From positions 248,001 through 312,000 of the forward strand of contig JBIQJE010000001.1 in the NCBI GenBank assembly GCA_044507625.1: 64,000 bases of DNA, written 5' to 3'. The notes under the pieces are model-generated. The model ran no database searches. It was not told the DNA's origin and saw nothing but the letters and a program-made list of their open reading frames with translations. Within the stretch, counting starts at the first letter, position 1. Each line of letters opens with the position of its first letter. This stretch comes from Hyphomicrobium_A sp044507625 (lineage in GTDB: Bacteria; Pseudomonadota; Alphaproteobacteria; Rhizobiales; Hyphomicrobiaceae). Shown here in pieces: positions 38,501 to 45,106 of the stretch. A program made the position numbers and the translations under genes.

Positions 38501-38870
38501 CGTTGTCGCTTGGATCGATAGCGAGCGCAAAAACCTGGCCGATGTCCTTGGCGGGCACATCGAGGCGTGGCGGCGTATTGACCAGCTGGCCGGCCGGCGT
38601 GCCACTGAGGCTCGATGCATCGAAGATGCGTAAGGCCGGCCCGTTTGGATCAATGAAAGTGCGATCGAGAGGATCGACACCCAGCGGCAGCTTGTCCGTT
38701 GCCAGCACCGTGCCGGAGAAACCGGTGACGGCAAGATCGCCCGGCTGGAGCAGGGATGGCGGCTTCACCTCGTCTCCGGACGAGGCCGGAGAGCTGGCTC
38801 CCATGACCAGAGAGGCGAAAACGACTACGGCCGCCGCTGAAAATCGGCCCATCAATCGGGACACGCTCAT
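32514..38870 (-). CDS. Giant secreted DUF11-repeat surface protein with Cys-rich tail
   Basis: Encodes 2118 residues from the ATG at 38870 (signal peptide FSAAAVVVFASLVMGASSPASS). Residues ~45-490 resemble a propeller/lectin-like head (GGLAYDPKSRTLFASDLDSGLIHRFGL and similar). Residues ~498-560 are a Gly/Asp-rich linker with FPPI and three FPPV motifs. Residues ~577-1700 hold about eight Ig-like DUF11-type domains, each starting with a Cys pair and an xxVxNxGxxxF pattern (for example CEFSFAIKNTSNAEFDGEV). From ~1725 to the end is a Cys/Pro-rich tail with units such as RPVGTWPRCCP and CTGGRIGTPPNC, including three near-identical 51-residue repeats. No LPXTG, PEP-CTERM or autotransporter barrel was seen, so the anchoring mode is unknown. 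It probably acts in adhesion or as an envelope layer. A LuxR gene lies 64 bases upstream on the same strand. Confidence 0.8.
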   Translation of the reverse strand: MSVSRLMGRFSAAAVVVFASLVMGASSPASSGDEVKPPSLLQPGDLAVTGFSGTVLATDKLPLGVDPLDRTFIDPNGPALRIFDASSLSGTPAGQLVNTPPRLDVPAKDIGQVFALAIDPSDNGGPPRIFAAATSAFGLHIVGAGRAADGKPIRLKAGTPDASFMEGQFGSLSSNSPGAIYKIDGATGAVTYLADTAFSGILNTGPGIGGLAYDPKSRTLFASDLDSGLIHRFGLEYNAADLGQFDHGVTARRANGMEAVSDDGSRLDITSNDFKADDPATWGFTQPARRVDAFAVHDGRLYYSVAEGPEIWSVGLNGGAFLNDARREVAVEAEKPFPITAIAFDATGRMLLAQRGPVKNPYDYGSFADSGAQVLRYTLETPDDPNTPGLWSKEPATYAVGTADNSNAGSGGVSLQYGYRPDGFIDLNTCDGAVAVTGDTLSTTASGVQLNALELVRPTNVPPAQSAFIGYDSRQGDPEVRGHVGSVAALRLCGVDAGFPPIAADAAPGEGGDAFPPVADGGAGGGGEAFPPVDDGGGGATTADGTAGETFPPVEDDGGGTTADETDPNAPNLAPVKTQTCKLVAADKAECDYLINVTNTSQVPFVANEVILEDRFSVAPQSFDIGFSAAKTATGFTTEPNEFGATTIPPGSREFSNQVKATFAVPPGGLTVENCVTIKPGPGGEQARAGFVSAKEQPALPDLAASTTKGLDRAVAITGAPQCTQRGNLRDCSWIVTISNPGTVPSDLFFSVTTSGTNPGLGSSGGIATNQEGNTTHFSTPGVLPPKGQKSFEVKGIFPAEPAGPITATATVASPNIADVNAANNVASAAAGTAAPQEVPSTGETSADSNPNDNTSCIKWDSTKPDDQGTPTTEPTLPPPVEPEEPTPSQAGQLSLLKTGVACKNNRICEFSFAIKNTSNAEFDGEVEFDDSITGDGAIFGATAIAPAPAAPWSCPKNGQGFKCTAKLKIPANGAAPPLNLTFDLGPGIGAVQNVQNCATLKDAPAKSCATLPMNAPEPKPGQQGQLEVAKEALVNSCSALGGGCLFKVTIKNPGPGDFNGDIEFDDDATFLDKKLKVGQNSSLPNGCKHDGQGSMHCKIPGPLKAGGPPLEFTFNLVPQETTDAGSIRNCVTLAGAANKTCAEIPLRKDKTPLLRATKKLESGDCRPECTFVISVRNVGEGEFNGTFVFFDEAMKVGGNKFTPFERLNAEVTAVSASTGVTCPKGVNPICNFTGKIEPNGTVGATFKMVVIDKQFHGLNCGSVSGNSVDNTQNRERCVEISRDAKTEKPFANLSIEKRNASPTQKGADHCELKKECLFIIRVTNTGTGDFTGPIKVTDTISLGVPEVIEEGPGGNIGWKCSTAKNGKGGIATNQSIDCEIPGAPNPLKAGTFGPLAPGKFIELGISVKPGSTWQNSNSINNCAELVPLGADLGPLTGDKKKCASQRLDPFKVKVVKTGDQSCQPGGECRFELDIFNDEQIVHDDPVTVSDRLSGLSSAQIVSITPQAGADPFPCTPAPTQIPFTCTGHMNLTPGEHNKYVMIVRLPADATAASFSNCASVGEGQSSEGASEPACHSVQLAPPDQPFSLKIEKTGPASCKPGVECAFDLTLSNAGAKDHAGAVTLTDGLSGIDSMSILSISPPLPCTQQPAEIPFNCKTGDDFTLSAGGKRTFHVTARMPRSAGDFTNCAILTGGKREATAPRGADAANNTSSSCHNVKVTESKTEEPARKCSGGMIRVGEDACACPPGTEWNGRNCTTAQPPPPPIQNNAGGGGTTVPVNVCPRSRPVGTFPNCCERNTHFDRRVNPPRGACVPDKRDQGDGGSNTSKGDDGKATEKVCKPPRPVGTWPRCCPTDTHFARGACRPDKSPEGDGGANTSKGDDGKATEKVCKPPRPVGTWPRCCPTDTHFARGACRPDKSPEGDGGANTSKGDDGKATEKVCKPPRPVGTWPRCCPTDTHFARGACRPDKSPDGTNPSKGDTDGLRCPAGTFGRPPNCKCPVGMTGSPPNCCPPGTRFQNGKCVKPQPKERCTGGRIGTPPNCKCPPGTHWTRSEQCLPDPPPKQTDPPKTDTSKGKCTGGRIGTPPNCFCRPPAKFIGHRCRIISSPSKKGDEIIVK
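32961..33419 (-). repeat. Three tandem 153-bp repeats inside the surface-protein gene
   Basis: Copies at 32961-33113, 33114-33266 and 33267-33419 have a period of exactly 153 bases (51 codons) and differ at only a few bases; the sequence beyond 33420 continues the register in diverged form. Each copy encodes a Gly/Asp/Lys linker plus a six-cysteine-context unit (KVCKPPRPVGTW, RCCPTDTHF, RGACRP). The near-identity at DNA level indicates recent duplication or gene conversion, and copy number probably varies between strains. Confidence 0.9.
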
Positions 38871-38934
38871 CTTTATCCTGTGCCAGCCTGCCAACTCCGG
38901 TCGACGACTTTCCCAGGATTGAAGACGCAACGCC

Positions 38935-40098
38935 TCATCCGTTCGGACGAGATCCTGAAGGTGTTCGCGAAAATGGACTGGCGGCACCGGCTACGAGCTT
39001 CACGAGATCGGCCTGGCGCCGGCATTCTGTCTTTTGGAACAAATTCCGCAGGTGAGTTTTAACCGTCGTCTCGGAGATGCCGAGAGCATCGGCGGCCAGC
39101 GGTGCGCCGCCTATCTCGACCACCGCCTGCAGAACGCGCACTTCCATCGCCGTCAGCTTGAACATCTTCGCAACGGTTTCCAGCGCCGAGGGATTCTCGA
39201 CCGACGCGCGCCGGACGAAAACCGCGGCAGCCGCCGTATCAGGAATTCCCGCCTTCTCACGCGTGCTCGCCGTTAGTGGCAGCACGTGCGCAAGCCAGCG
39301 TTCAGCTCCGGCAGGTGCAATCGGCACCGCGACGCCTTTCGCAGTGATGTCGCTGCCGTTCCCCCCGCTGGCCGTGATGGCGTCCTGCAACAGGCGGTTG
39401 GCCTTGGGATCCACCGCGGAGAGGCACGCGCGCGAGCTGCGCACGATCTTGCCTTCGCGCAGCAGTCCGTCAGCCGCGGCGTTGGCGAATATGATGCGCC
39501 CGCGCGCGTCCACGAGAAACACGGCATCGGAAAGCGCCATGAACATGTCGCTGAGAGCCGCCACCGTCATCTTTTGGTTGTCGATGACGTTCCCAATCAG
39601 AACCGCGCGGCGCAGATGGGGAACGACCAGCTCGAGCTTGCGCCGGCACTCCGCATCTACGCGGCCGAATGTTGTGTTGCGCCGTATCGCGAACAGCGCC
39701 GCGCTCGTCGCCGACTTTTCGAGGTTGGCGCCGATCACGTCGACCAGCCCCTGCGGTGCGACCCACTCCTTATAGAAGCGCGTCTCGTGGAATTCCTCGT
39801 AAGAAATGAGGTCGGACTGGCTGAAGACGATGCCGGGATCTACGAAGCTGGTTGCCGGCGCGAGCGGGTTGAGCTTGTAATACTCTTCAACGTAGAGTCG
39901 TTCGTAATGGGGATCGTTGTTCCACTGGCAATGCAGCGTGGCGTTACGGCTCGACGAGTTCTGGGAAAAGAAATTCGCGCTCGAGCCCCCGACGAACGTG
40001 CTGACCTTGGCGAGTATGTCGACCCAGGCGCTTTGAACCAGCGCGGCGTCATAGATGTCTGCAATGAGTACAGATAATTGCTGCAGCTCGTCGACCAC
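38935..40098 (-). CDS. LuxR-type transcriptional regulator heading the surface-protein locus
   Basis: About 387 residues from GTG 40098, seven bases after GGAGG, giving MVDELQQLSVLIADIYDAAL; the frame is open to 40194. The N-terminal ~200 residues resemble the sensor region of the two tandem LuxR proteins at 59.6-62 kb (an IYDAAL..WVDIL start, then LNPLAP and VVPHLRRAV segments). A PAS-like segment (DAVFLVDARGRIIFANAAADGLL) is central. The C-terminus is a LuxR helix-turn-helix (LTAMEVRVLQAVVEIG..ADALGISETTVKTHLRNLFQKT). It ends 64 bases before the giant surface gene and is a plausible direct regulator of it. Confidence 0.85.
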   Translation of the reverse strand: MVDELQQLSVLIADIYDAALVQSAWVDILAKVSTFVGGSSANFFSQNSSSRNATLHCQWNNDPHYERLYVEEYYKLNPLAPATSFVDPGIVFSQSDLISYEEFHETRFYKEWVAPQGLVDVIGANLEKSATSAALFAIRRNTTFGRVDAECRRKLELVVPHLRRAVLIGNVIDNQKMTVAALSDMFMALSDAVFLVDARGRIIFANAAADGLLREGKIVRSSRACLSAVDPKANRLLQDAITASGGNGSDITAKGVAVPIAPAGAERWLAHVLPLTASTREKAGIPDTAAAAVFVRRASVENPSALETVAKMFKLTAMEVRVLQAVVEIGGAPLAADALGISETTVKTHLRNLFQKTECRRQADLVKLVAGAASPFSRTPSGSRPNG

Positions 40099-40170
40099 GG
40101 GGGCCTCCAGCCAAACATAAAATGGGTGCGCGACATAGCACGCGACAATTTCAGCTACTGAATAATTTTT

Positions 40171-40184
40171 CCTCCGTTCGGAGG
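40171..40184. promoter_or_regulatory. Perfect inverted repeat between LuxR and Yip1 genes
   Basis: CCTCCG and CGGAGG flank TT in the divergent region between the LuxR gene and the Yip1-type gene. It could be an operator for the LuxR protein or an RNA hairpin in the LuxR leader. The sequence alone does not decide. Confidence 0.3.
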
Positions 40185-40252
40185 AGGTCACCACTTTTTC
40201 TCACAGTTATTCCTTTCGCGGAAGGTTTTTGAACGAGGCCAGCGCGAGCACC

Positions 40253-41449
40253 ATGACCTTAGATCCCAATGTCCGATCCGAACCCTCGCTCGTGGCACGG
40301 ATCAGAGACATCCTGCTCGATCCCAAGAGCCAATGGCCAACGATTGCCACTGAGCCAGCCAGCATCGCAACCATCTATACCGGTTACATAATTCCCGTTG
40401 CCGGGTTTGCCGTAAGCTGCCAGTTCATCCGCGATGTGCTGGGATATTCGGCATTCGGTTTCAACGACCAGCCGACCTTCGGCGAGGCTGCGGGCTCGGC
40501 ACTCTGGAACTACGCTCTACAGCTCGCCTGGGTGTACGCCGCTTCCCTCGCGATGAACTGGTTGGCGCCGCGCCTCGGCGGCCGGAAGGATCCCATCGGC
40601 GCGCTGAAGCTTGCCGCCTATGCCGCTACGGCCGCCTGGGTTGCCAACGTCTTCCTGCTCATTCCCTGGCTGGGCTTCCTTACGGTCCTCGGCGTTCTTT
40701 ACACCCTCTATCTCATCCAAACTGGAGCGCCCGTTCTGCTTGGCGTCCCTCAAGAGCGCGCGCTGCAGTTCACTGCGAGCCTTGTCGGCATCGGCATCCT
40801 CGCTTCACTGATCTTCTTTGCCCTCATAGCGCCTATGCTCCGTTCGGCTCCTTCCTCCACGTCCTCGTCAGCGGTTGTCCCCGCAGCAACCGAACAGGCA
40901 GCAGCACCCGCGGAGACGCTCGCCCCTCCCGGCATGCGCAAAGTCGATCTATCCAAGCTGGGCGAATTGGGTAAGCGGCTCGATGCGCTGTCGAGCGGCG
41001 ATGGCAAGCTGCCGGTGATCGCGACCGTCGATCTCGTCGAGCTGATGCCGATGACCTTGCCCGGTTTCAACCGCACGGAAAGCTCCACCGACGAAAGCAT
41101 CGCCGGTCTCGACTTGGCATCGGTATCGGCGGTCTACGCCGACGGAGAAAAGACCATCAAACTGTCTCTCTCCGACATGGGAGTTGCGGGCACCATGGCC
41201 GGGCTGACGGGCGCACTGGGGGTCAGCCGCACCGAGCAGAACGCCGATAACTACAGCAAGCTGTCGACCATCGACGGGCGTATCACGATGGAGGATTTCA
41301 ATGCCCGGGACGGCATCGGCAGCTATGCCGTCCTCATCGGCGACAGGGTTATGGTCAAGGCGGAAGGCCACGGTGTCAGTGTCGAGCAATTAAAGGCGGC
41401 GGTAGGCGCCATCGACATCGCCAGCGTCGAAAAGCTGACGAAGGGTTAG
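40253..41449 (+). CDS. Yip1-domain membrane protein with C-terminal soluble domain
   Basis: About 398 residues from the ATG at 40253 (a TTG at 40229 is the alternative). Residues ~15-30 (LVARIRDILLDPKSQWPTIA) are the typical entry of Yip1-family proteins, followed by five to six hydrophobic helices to about residue 200. A Ser/Ala/Pro linker leads to a soluble domain (residues ~230-398) with a repeated hydrophobic/charged pattern (LPGFNRTESS, SAVYADGEKTIKLSLSDMG, YAVLIGDRVMVKAEG). No enzyme signature is present. It is divergent from the LuxR/surface-protein locus and may share its control. Confidence 0.75.
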   Translation: MTLDPNVRSEPSLVARIRDILLDPKSQWPTIATEPASIATIYTGYIIPVAGFAVSCQFIRDVLGYSAFGFNDQPTFGEAAGSALWNYALQLAWVYAASLAMNWLAPRLGGRKDPIGALKLAAYAATAAWVANVFLLIPWLGFLTVLGVLYTLYLIQTGAPVLLGVPQERALQFTASLVGIGILASLIFFALIAPMLRSAPSSTSSSAVVPAATEQAAAPAETLAPPGMRKVDLSKLGELGKRLDALSSGDGKLPVIATVDLVELMPMTLPGFNRTESSTDESIAGLDLASVSAVYADGEKTIKLSLSDMGVAGTMAGLTGALGVSRTEQNADNYSKLSTIDGRITMEDFNARDGIGSYAVLIGDRVMVKAEGHGVSVEQLKAAVGAIDIASVEKLTKG

Positions 41450-41567
41450 ACTTGGCGCCGACATCCTATCGCGCCGGTCCGGTGCGCGACGACGCGTGCC
41501 GCACATGACCGCTGGCGTGCCGCATTTGCTTGAATAGCTTCGCCGAAAGCCGGGAGGTCAAAGGTCG

Positions 41568-42242
41568 ATGCGTTCACCACTCGCAATGCTTGTGCTCTTC
41601 CTTGCGGCCGTCGCCACGATCGCGGCAATCCCCTGCAACGCCCAAGCATCCGGCCAGCTGAAGCTCTCCAAGTCGAGCCGTCACCCCGAAGTCCTCACCA
41701 TGCGGTGGAAAGGGCAAGTGCGGCGCGGCATGGCGGAGAAGATCCACGCCGCATTCGAAAGACATAAATCCTCCTATCGCACCATCCGGCTCATCCTCGA
41801 TTCACCCGGCGGCTCGGTACGGGAGGGCGAGCGCGTCATCGAAGTTCTGCAGGACATCAAGGCGACGCACCGGCTCTACACCGTTGTCATGCCCGGCAAG
41901 CGGTGCGGCTCCATGTGTGTGTTTATCTATGTGCAAGGGCAAAAGCGGTTTGCAGCGCCCGCCAGCATCTGGCTCTTTCACGAGGTGTCGCGCTCAGACA
42001 AGCACACGCGCAAAATCTATGAGCTCGACCGCGCCCAGTGGGAGCGGCTCATCGAGAAATACTGGCTTCCCGCGGGCGTCAATCCCGCCTGGATCGCGGA
42101 GATGAAGCAGCACACCTTCCAGACCGATTACTATCAGACCGGCAATGATCTCCTGCAACAGGACTCCGGCATCGTACACAAATCCCTTTCCGACGAGCTG
42201 CGGCGCAAGGTTGTGCCGAAGGAAGCGGGGCATCGACTGTAG
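41568..42242 (+). CDS. Periplasmic ClpP/SppA-fold protein
   Basis: Encodes 224 residues with a signal peptide (MLVLFLAAVATIAAIP..AQA). The core has the ClpP-crotonase fold signs: IRLILDSPGGSVREGERVIEVLQ (residues ~74-97; the DSPGG oxyanion loop), then a VMPGKRCGSMCVFIYVQG segment where the serine within CGSMC occupies the usual nucleophile region, and a late WLFHEVS histidine. This resembles the COG3904-type predicted periplasmic proteins of alphaproteobacteria, for which no protease substrate is established. It lies 118 bases after the Yip1 gene and may be cotranscribed with it. Confidence 0.75.
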   Translation: MRSPLAMLVLFLAAVATIAAIPCNAQASGQLKLSKSSRHPEVLTMRWKGQVRRGMAEKIHAAFERHKSSYRTIRLILDSPGGSVREGERVIEVLQDIKATHRLYTVVMPGKRCGSMCVFIYVQGQKRFAAPASIWLFHEVSRSDKHTRKIYELDRAQWERLIEKYWLPAGVNPAWIAEMKQHTFQTDYYQTGNDLLQQDSGIVHKSLSDELRRKVVPKEAGHRL

Positions 42243-42331
42243 TGCACCCGCTCGCGGTCCTCACCTCGCCGCGGACGCAGACCGTTCGCTGAGCCGCGAA
42301 TTCAATGGCGCAAGACGATCGGTAGCCTCGA

Positions 42332-42622
42332 CTACGCGTCCGGTTCCACGCGGCGGAGAAATTCCAAGTAGAGGCGCACGGGCCCGCGCGGATGTACCTC
42401 GTGCGGCTCTTCCGGTCTGACGACACCGGGGCGCCCCGGCGTCAGCACGGTCTCGCTCAGCGGCTCCAAGATCCGATAAAGCAGGCTGCCCTCCAGGACG
42501 TGGATCAGCGCCCAGGTGCCCGCTTTGGTCCGGTGCCCGTTCTGTAACGAGGCGGGCAACGTGTCCTGATTGAATTCCGGCGAACGGCTGTAGGGCGCCA
42601 GCCCTTGCGGCAGCTCATGCAT
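42332..42622 (-). CDS. DUF1971 (TehB-like cupin) protein
   Basis: Encodes 96 residues from the ATG at 42622, preceded by GGGAGGGA. It has the short cupin pattern of DUF1971 proteins, which are found alone or fused to tellurite-resistance TehB: residues ~9-40 (SPEFNQDTLPASLQNGHRTKAGTWALIHVL), a GSLLYRIL strand, then PGRPGVVRPEEPHEVHPRGPVRLYLEF. Family members are small beta-barrels with possible metal ligands (HRTKAGTW, PHEVHP). Monocistronic; downstream of and on the same strand as the FTR1 gene. Confidence 0.8.
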   Translation of the reverse strand: MHELPQGLAPYSRSPEFNQDTLPASLQNGHRTKAGTWALIHVLEGSLLYRILEPLSETVLTPGRPGVVRPEEPHEVHPRGPVRLYLEFLRRVEPDA

Positions 42623-42708
42623 TTCGGCGTCCCTCCCGATTGGATGGCGGACAGCACACCCTAGCATGAGCGAGATTGCCAGGCTCCGAAAAGTGCCGCG
42701 TTAGCGGC

Positions 42709-44637
42709 TCAGCGCGCGTAGGCTACCCGCCGATTGAACAGGAAGCCCATCCCGAGAGCACCGAGCATCATGAGTTGCGCCGCAACCGTCTGAACGGTCG
42801 GATAGATGCCGACCAGGGACAAGCGCGGCAGGGAATACAGCGGCGAAATGCCGACGATGCCGGCCTCCTGTAGTGAAGCCACACCCTTACCGGCAAGAAC
42901 GATTGCAAGGATGGCCATCAGCCACGAGCTGTAGCTGAAGAACTTCCCGATCGGCAGGCGGCGGGCGAAGCGCAGCATCGCCGCGGCGATCAGCACCAGC
43001 GCGATGCAGGCGGCGACCGCGCCAGCGAGCATCGCCGTACCGTTTCCTTGCGTCCAGATCGCCGCGTAAAAGAGGATCGTCTCGAACACCTCGCGGTAGA
43101 CCGCAACGAACGCGAGGCCGAACAGTATCCACGCTGAACGTCCCGACAGCGCCTTCGACATTTTATCACGGATGTAGCGTTGCCATTGGTCTGCGTGGGA
43201 TTTGTCGTGCATCCAGATGCCGACCGACAGCAGCACGACCGCCGCGAAGACCGAGCCGAACCCTTCCGTGAGTTCGCGGCTCGCCCCGCTGATGCCGATC
43301 ATCCATGTCGCGGCCGCCCACGTCAGCAGACCCGCGACGAGCCCCGAAACCCAACCGGCGTGAACGTGGCGAACGAGATCCGTTCGCTCCGCCTTGCGCA
43401 GGAAGGCAATCATCGCGACGACGATCAGCAACGCTTCCATCCCCTCCCGCAGAAGGATGGTGGCCGCGCCGAGAAACGTGCTGACGCTGCTTCCCGCTCC
43501 CGACATCAGCGCCGCTTCGGCATCGTCGAACAGCACGTTGAGGACCTGGAGGTGATCGGCAAGCGCTCGGGCTTCGTCGCCGCGCTCGACGGCCGCACGA
43601 TACTCGCCCATCTTCCCCTCGATCTGCTCCATGAGGTTCCCGTTCCGCGTGGCGAGCGCGGGTTCGAGAGGCTCGAAGCCATCGAGATAGGCCGATAGAG
43701 CGAGTTCGCGCGCCCCATGGCGGTCTCCGGCCTGATAGGCCTTCAGACTTTGCCCAAGCCGCTCGCGGACCAGCGCAAGCGGGCTGGCCTGCCGCCGAAC
43801 CACCGCTTCGGGATGCCGGCGCAGGTAGGCCATGACGGCGTCCGCGTTGTCCTGGCCCAGCCGGGCCGCCAGGGATGCCGGTGTCGTCCCGGTCAGGCTT
43901 TTCAGGTCGGGAAGCAGATCGTGCAGCGTGCTGTCTGTCGTCCAGAGCCGCTCGCCCTCGCTGGCCGCTCTGTCAGGGAACGCGAAGTGCCCGGCGTAAA
44001 AGGCCAGCGCCCACCGATCATTGGCGGGCAGGCTATCGAAGCTCGGCATGGACGTACCGTCGATGCCCTGCGTGATCGCCTGGTAGAGCGCGAAAATGCT
44101 GCGCTGCCGCGCCCTTTCCGCATCCGTGAACGCAATAGGCGGCGGGTTCAGCCCGGAAGCGTCCGCACCCTGCCCATCGCCGGACGCCCCGTGGCAGGCG
44201 GCGCAGTGTTCCCCGTAAAGCGCGGCACCACGCTCGAAGGATGGCGCCGTGGTGGGCGCGAGCGGCACCGGATAGGCCGCCAGCAACGAGGCCGCGAGGG
44301 ATCCCGCGATTTCTGCGACGTCCTTGGGATCTGATTTGGCGTCGATCGCCTCTCGCAGCCGCGCTGCACCCGCAATCAACGTCTCGCGCTTTGCATTGGG
44401 AGGCAGCTCCGCGAGCTTCTTCGCGACGGTCGCCGCAAACTCCTGCTGTTCGGCGTATTCCGACGGACTTGTGATCTGGCCGTCCGAGACCGCTTCCGGA
44501 TAATCGACGCCGATGTAGTCGAGCAGGCGCCAGGCTGTTTGCACATCCCCGTCATCCGCCCGCGAGACCGCCGGCATCGAGATGACCATAAGGACCACGA
44601 GCACTTGGAGAAAAGTGCCGAGATACCTGAGTGCCAT
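42709..44637 (-). CDS. FTR1-family iron permease with cytochrome c domain
   Basis: Encodes 642 residues from the ATG at 44637 (GGAGGGAT upstream). A signal/anchor sequence (residues ~7-27) precedes a helical periplasmic region, a cytochrome c domain with CAACH at 145-149 and its likely axial Met in TSMPSFDSL, a second helical region, and a C-terminal FTR1 domain of about seven membrane helices. The two REXXE iron-transport motifs are REGME (helix 1) and REVFE (helix 4). FTR1 proteins import Fe3+ after oxidation; the fused haem domain may exchange electrons with the iron. It is a known layout for large bacterial FTR1 proteins. Confidence 0.92.
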   Translation of the reverse strand: MALRYLGTFLQVLVVLMVISMPAVSRADDGDVQTAWRLLDYIGVDYPEAVSDGQITSPSEYAEQQEFAATVAKKLAELPPNAKRETLIAGAARLREAIDAKSDPKDVAEIAGSLAASLLAAYPVPLAPTTAPSFERGAALYGEHCAACHGASGDGQGADASGLNPPPIAFTDAERARQRSIFALYQAITQGIDGTSMPSFDSLPANDRWALAFYAGHFAFPDRAASEGERLWTTDSTLHDLLPDLKSLTGTTPASLAARLGQDNADAVMAYLRRHPEAVVRRQASPLALVRERLGQSLKAYQAGDRHGARELALSAYLDGFEPLEPALATRNGNLMEQIEGKMGEYRAAVERGDEARALADHLQVLNVLFDDAEAALMSGAGSSVSTFLGAATILLREGMEALLIVVAMIAFLRKAERTDLVRHVHAGWVSGLVAGLLTWAAATWMIGISGASRELTEGFGSVFAAVVLLSVGIWMHDKSHADQWQRYIRDKMSKALSGRSAWILFGLAFVAVYREVFETILFYAAIWTQGNGTAMLAGAVAACIALVLIAAAMLRFARRLPIGKFFSYSSWLMAILAIVLAGKGVASLQEAGIVGISPLYSLPRLSLVGIYPTVQTVAAQLMMLGALGMGFLFNRRVAYAR

Positions 44638-45106
44638 CGCGATCCCTCCAGGCGCCGTTGGGAATTCCCCCCGTCGTTGATGCGCGGCCGCCATGGCATC
44701 CGCGCGCGCGATTTCTGCATCCCACGGGGTGCTGGGTTAAAATCGCAGACGTCGAGTATTCCGATAGCAGCATGCCGTCAACGGTTCAGGCCGCCGCCCC
44801 TGTACCTGGGCACGGGGCAGGACCTTATCGTCCTGCGATAATGTGGATAATGAGAATGGCTCGATAGCTCTACGCGATCAGGCACCGTTGCCCGGTTTGG
44901 CCAGCTCCATAGCACAACCTGAAGGCGTTGCCCGCCGCCGCAACCGCCGACCTCGGAAATGGCATTTGCGCGCGCTGCGGGCTTTCAGGAAGACCGTCAT
45001 TGCCCGGCCCGTCGAGGACTGCCGGGGCTCGATGGGATCCTCCGCTAGTCCGCCCGCGATGGACGATCCAACGAGCGCGTTGGGAAGATCGAGGTCTGTC
45101 GAGAAA
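44638..45106. other. Intergenic region upstream of the FTR1 gene
   Basis: Should contain the FTR1 promoter. At 44837-44860 the plus strand reads GATAATG twice in near-tandem (GATAATGTGGATAATGAGAA), resembling half of a Fur-type box; the second half is not conserved. No gene is supported. The right end is the 3' flank of the molybdenum enzyme operon. Confidence 0.4.

Noticed and set aside
44837..44860. Fur box upstream of the FTR1 gene
   Set aside because: Only half of the consensus matches, and it lies about 200 bases from the start codon; mentioned in the intergenic entry but not called as a site.
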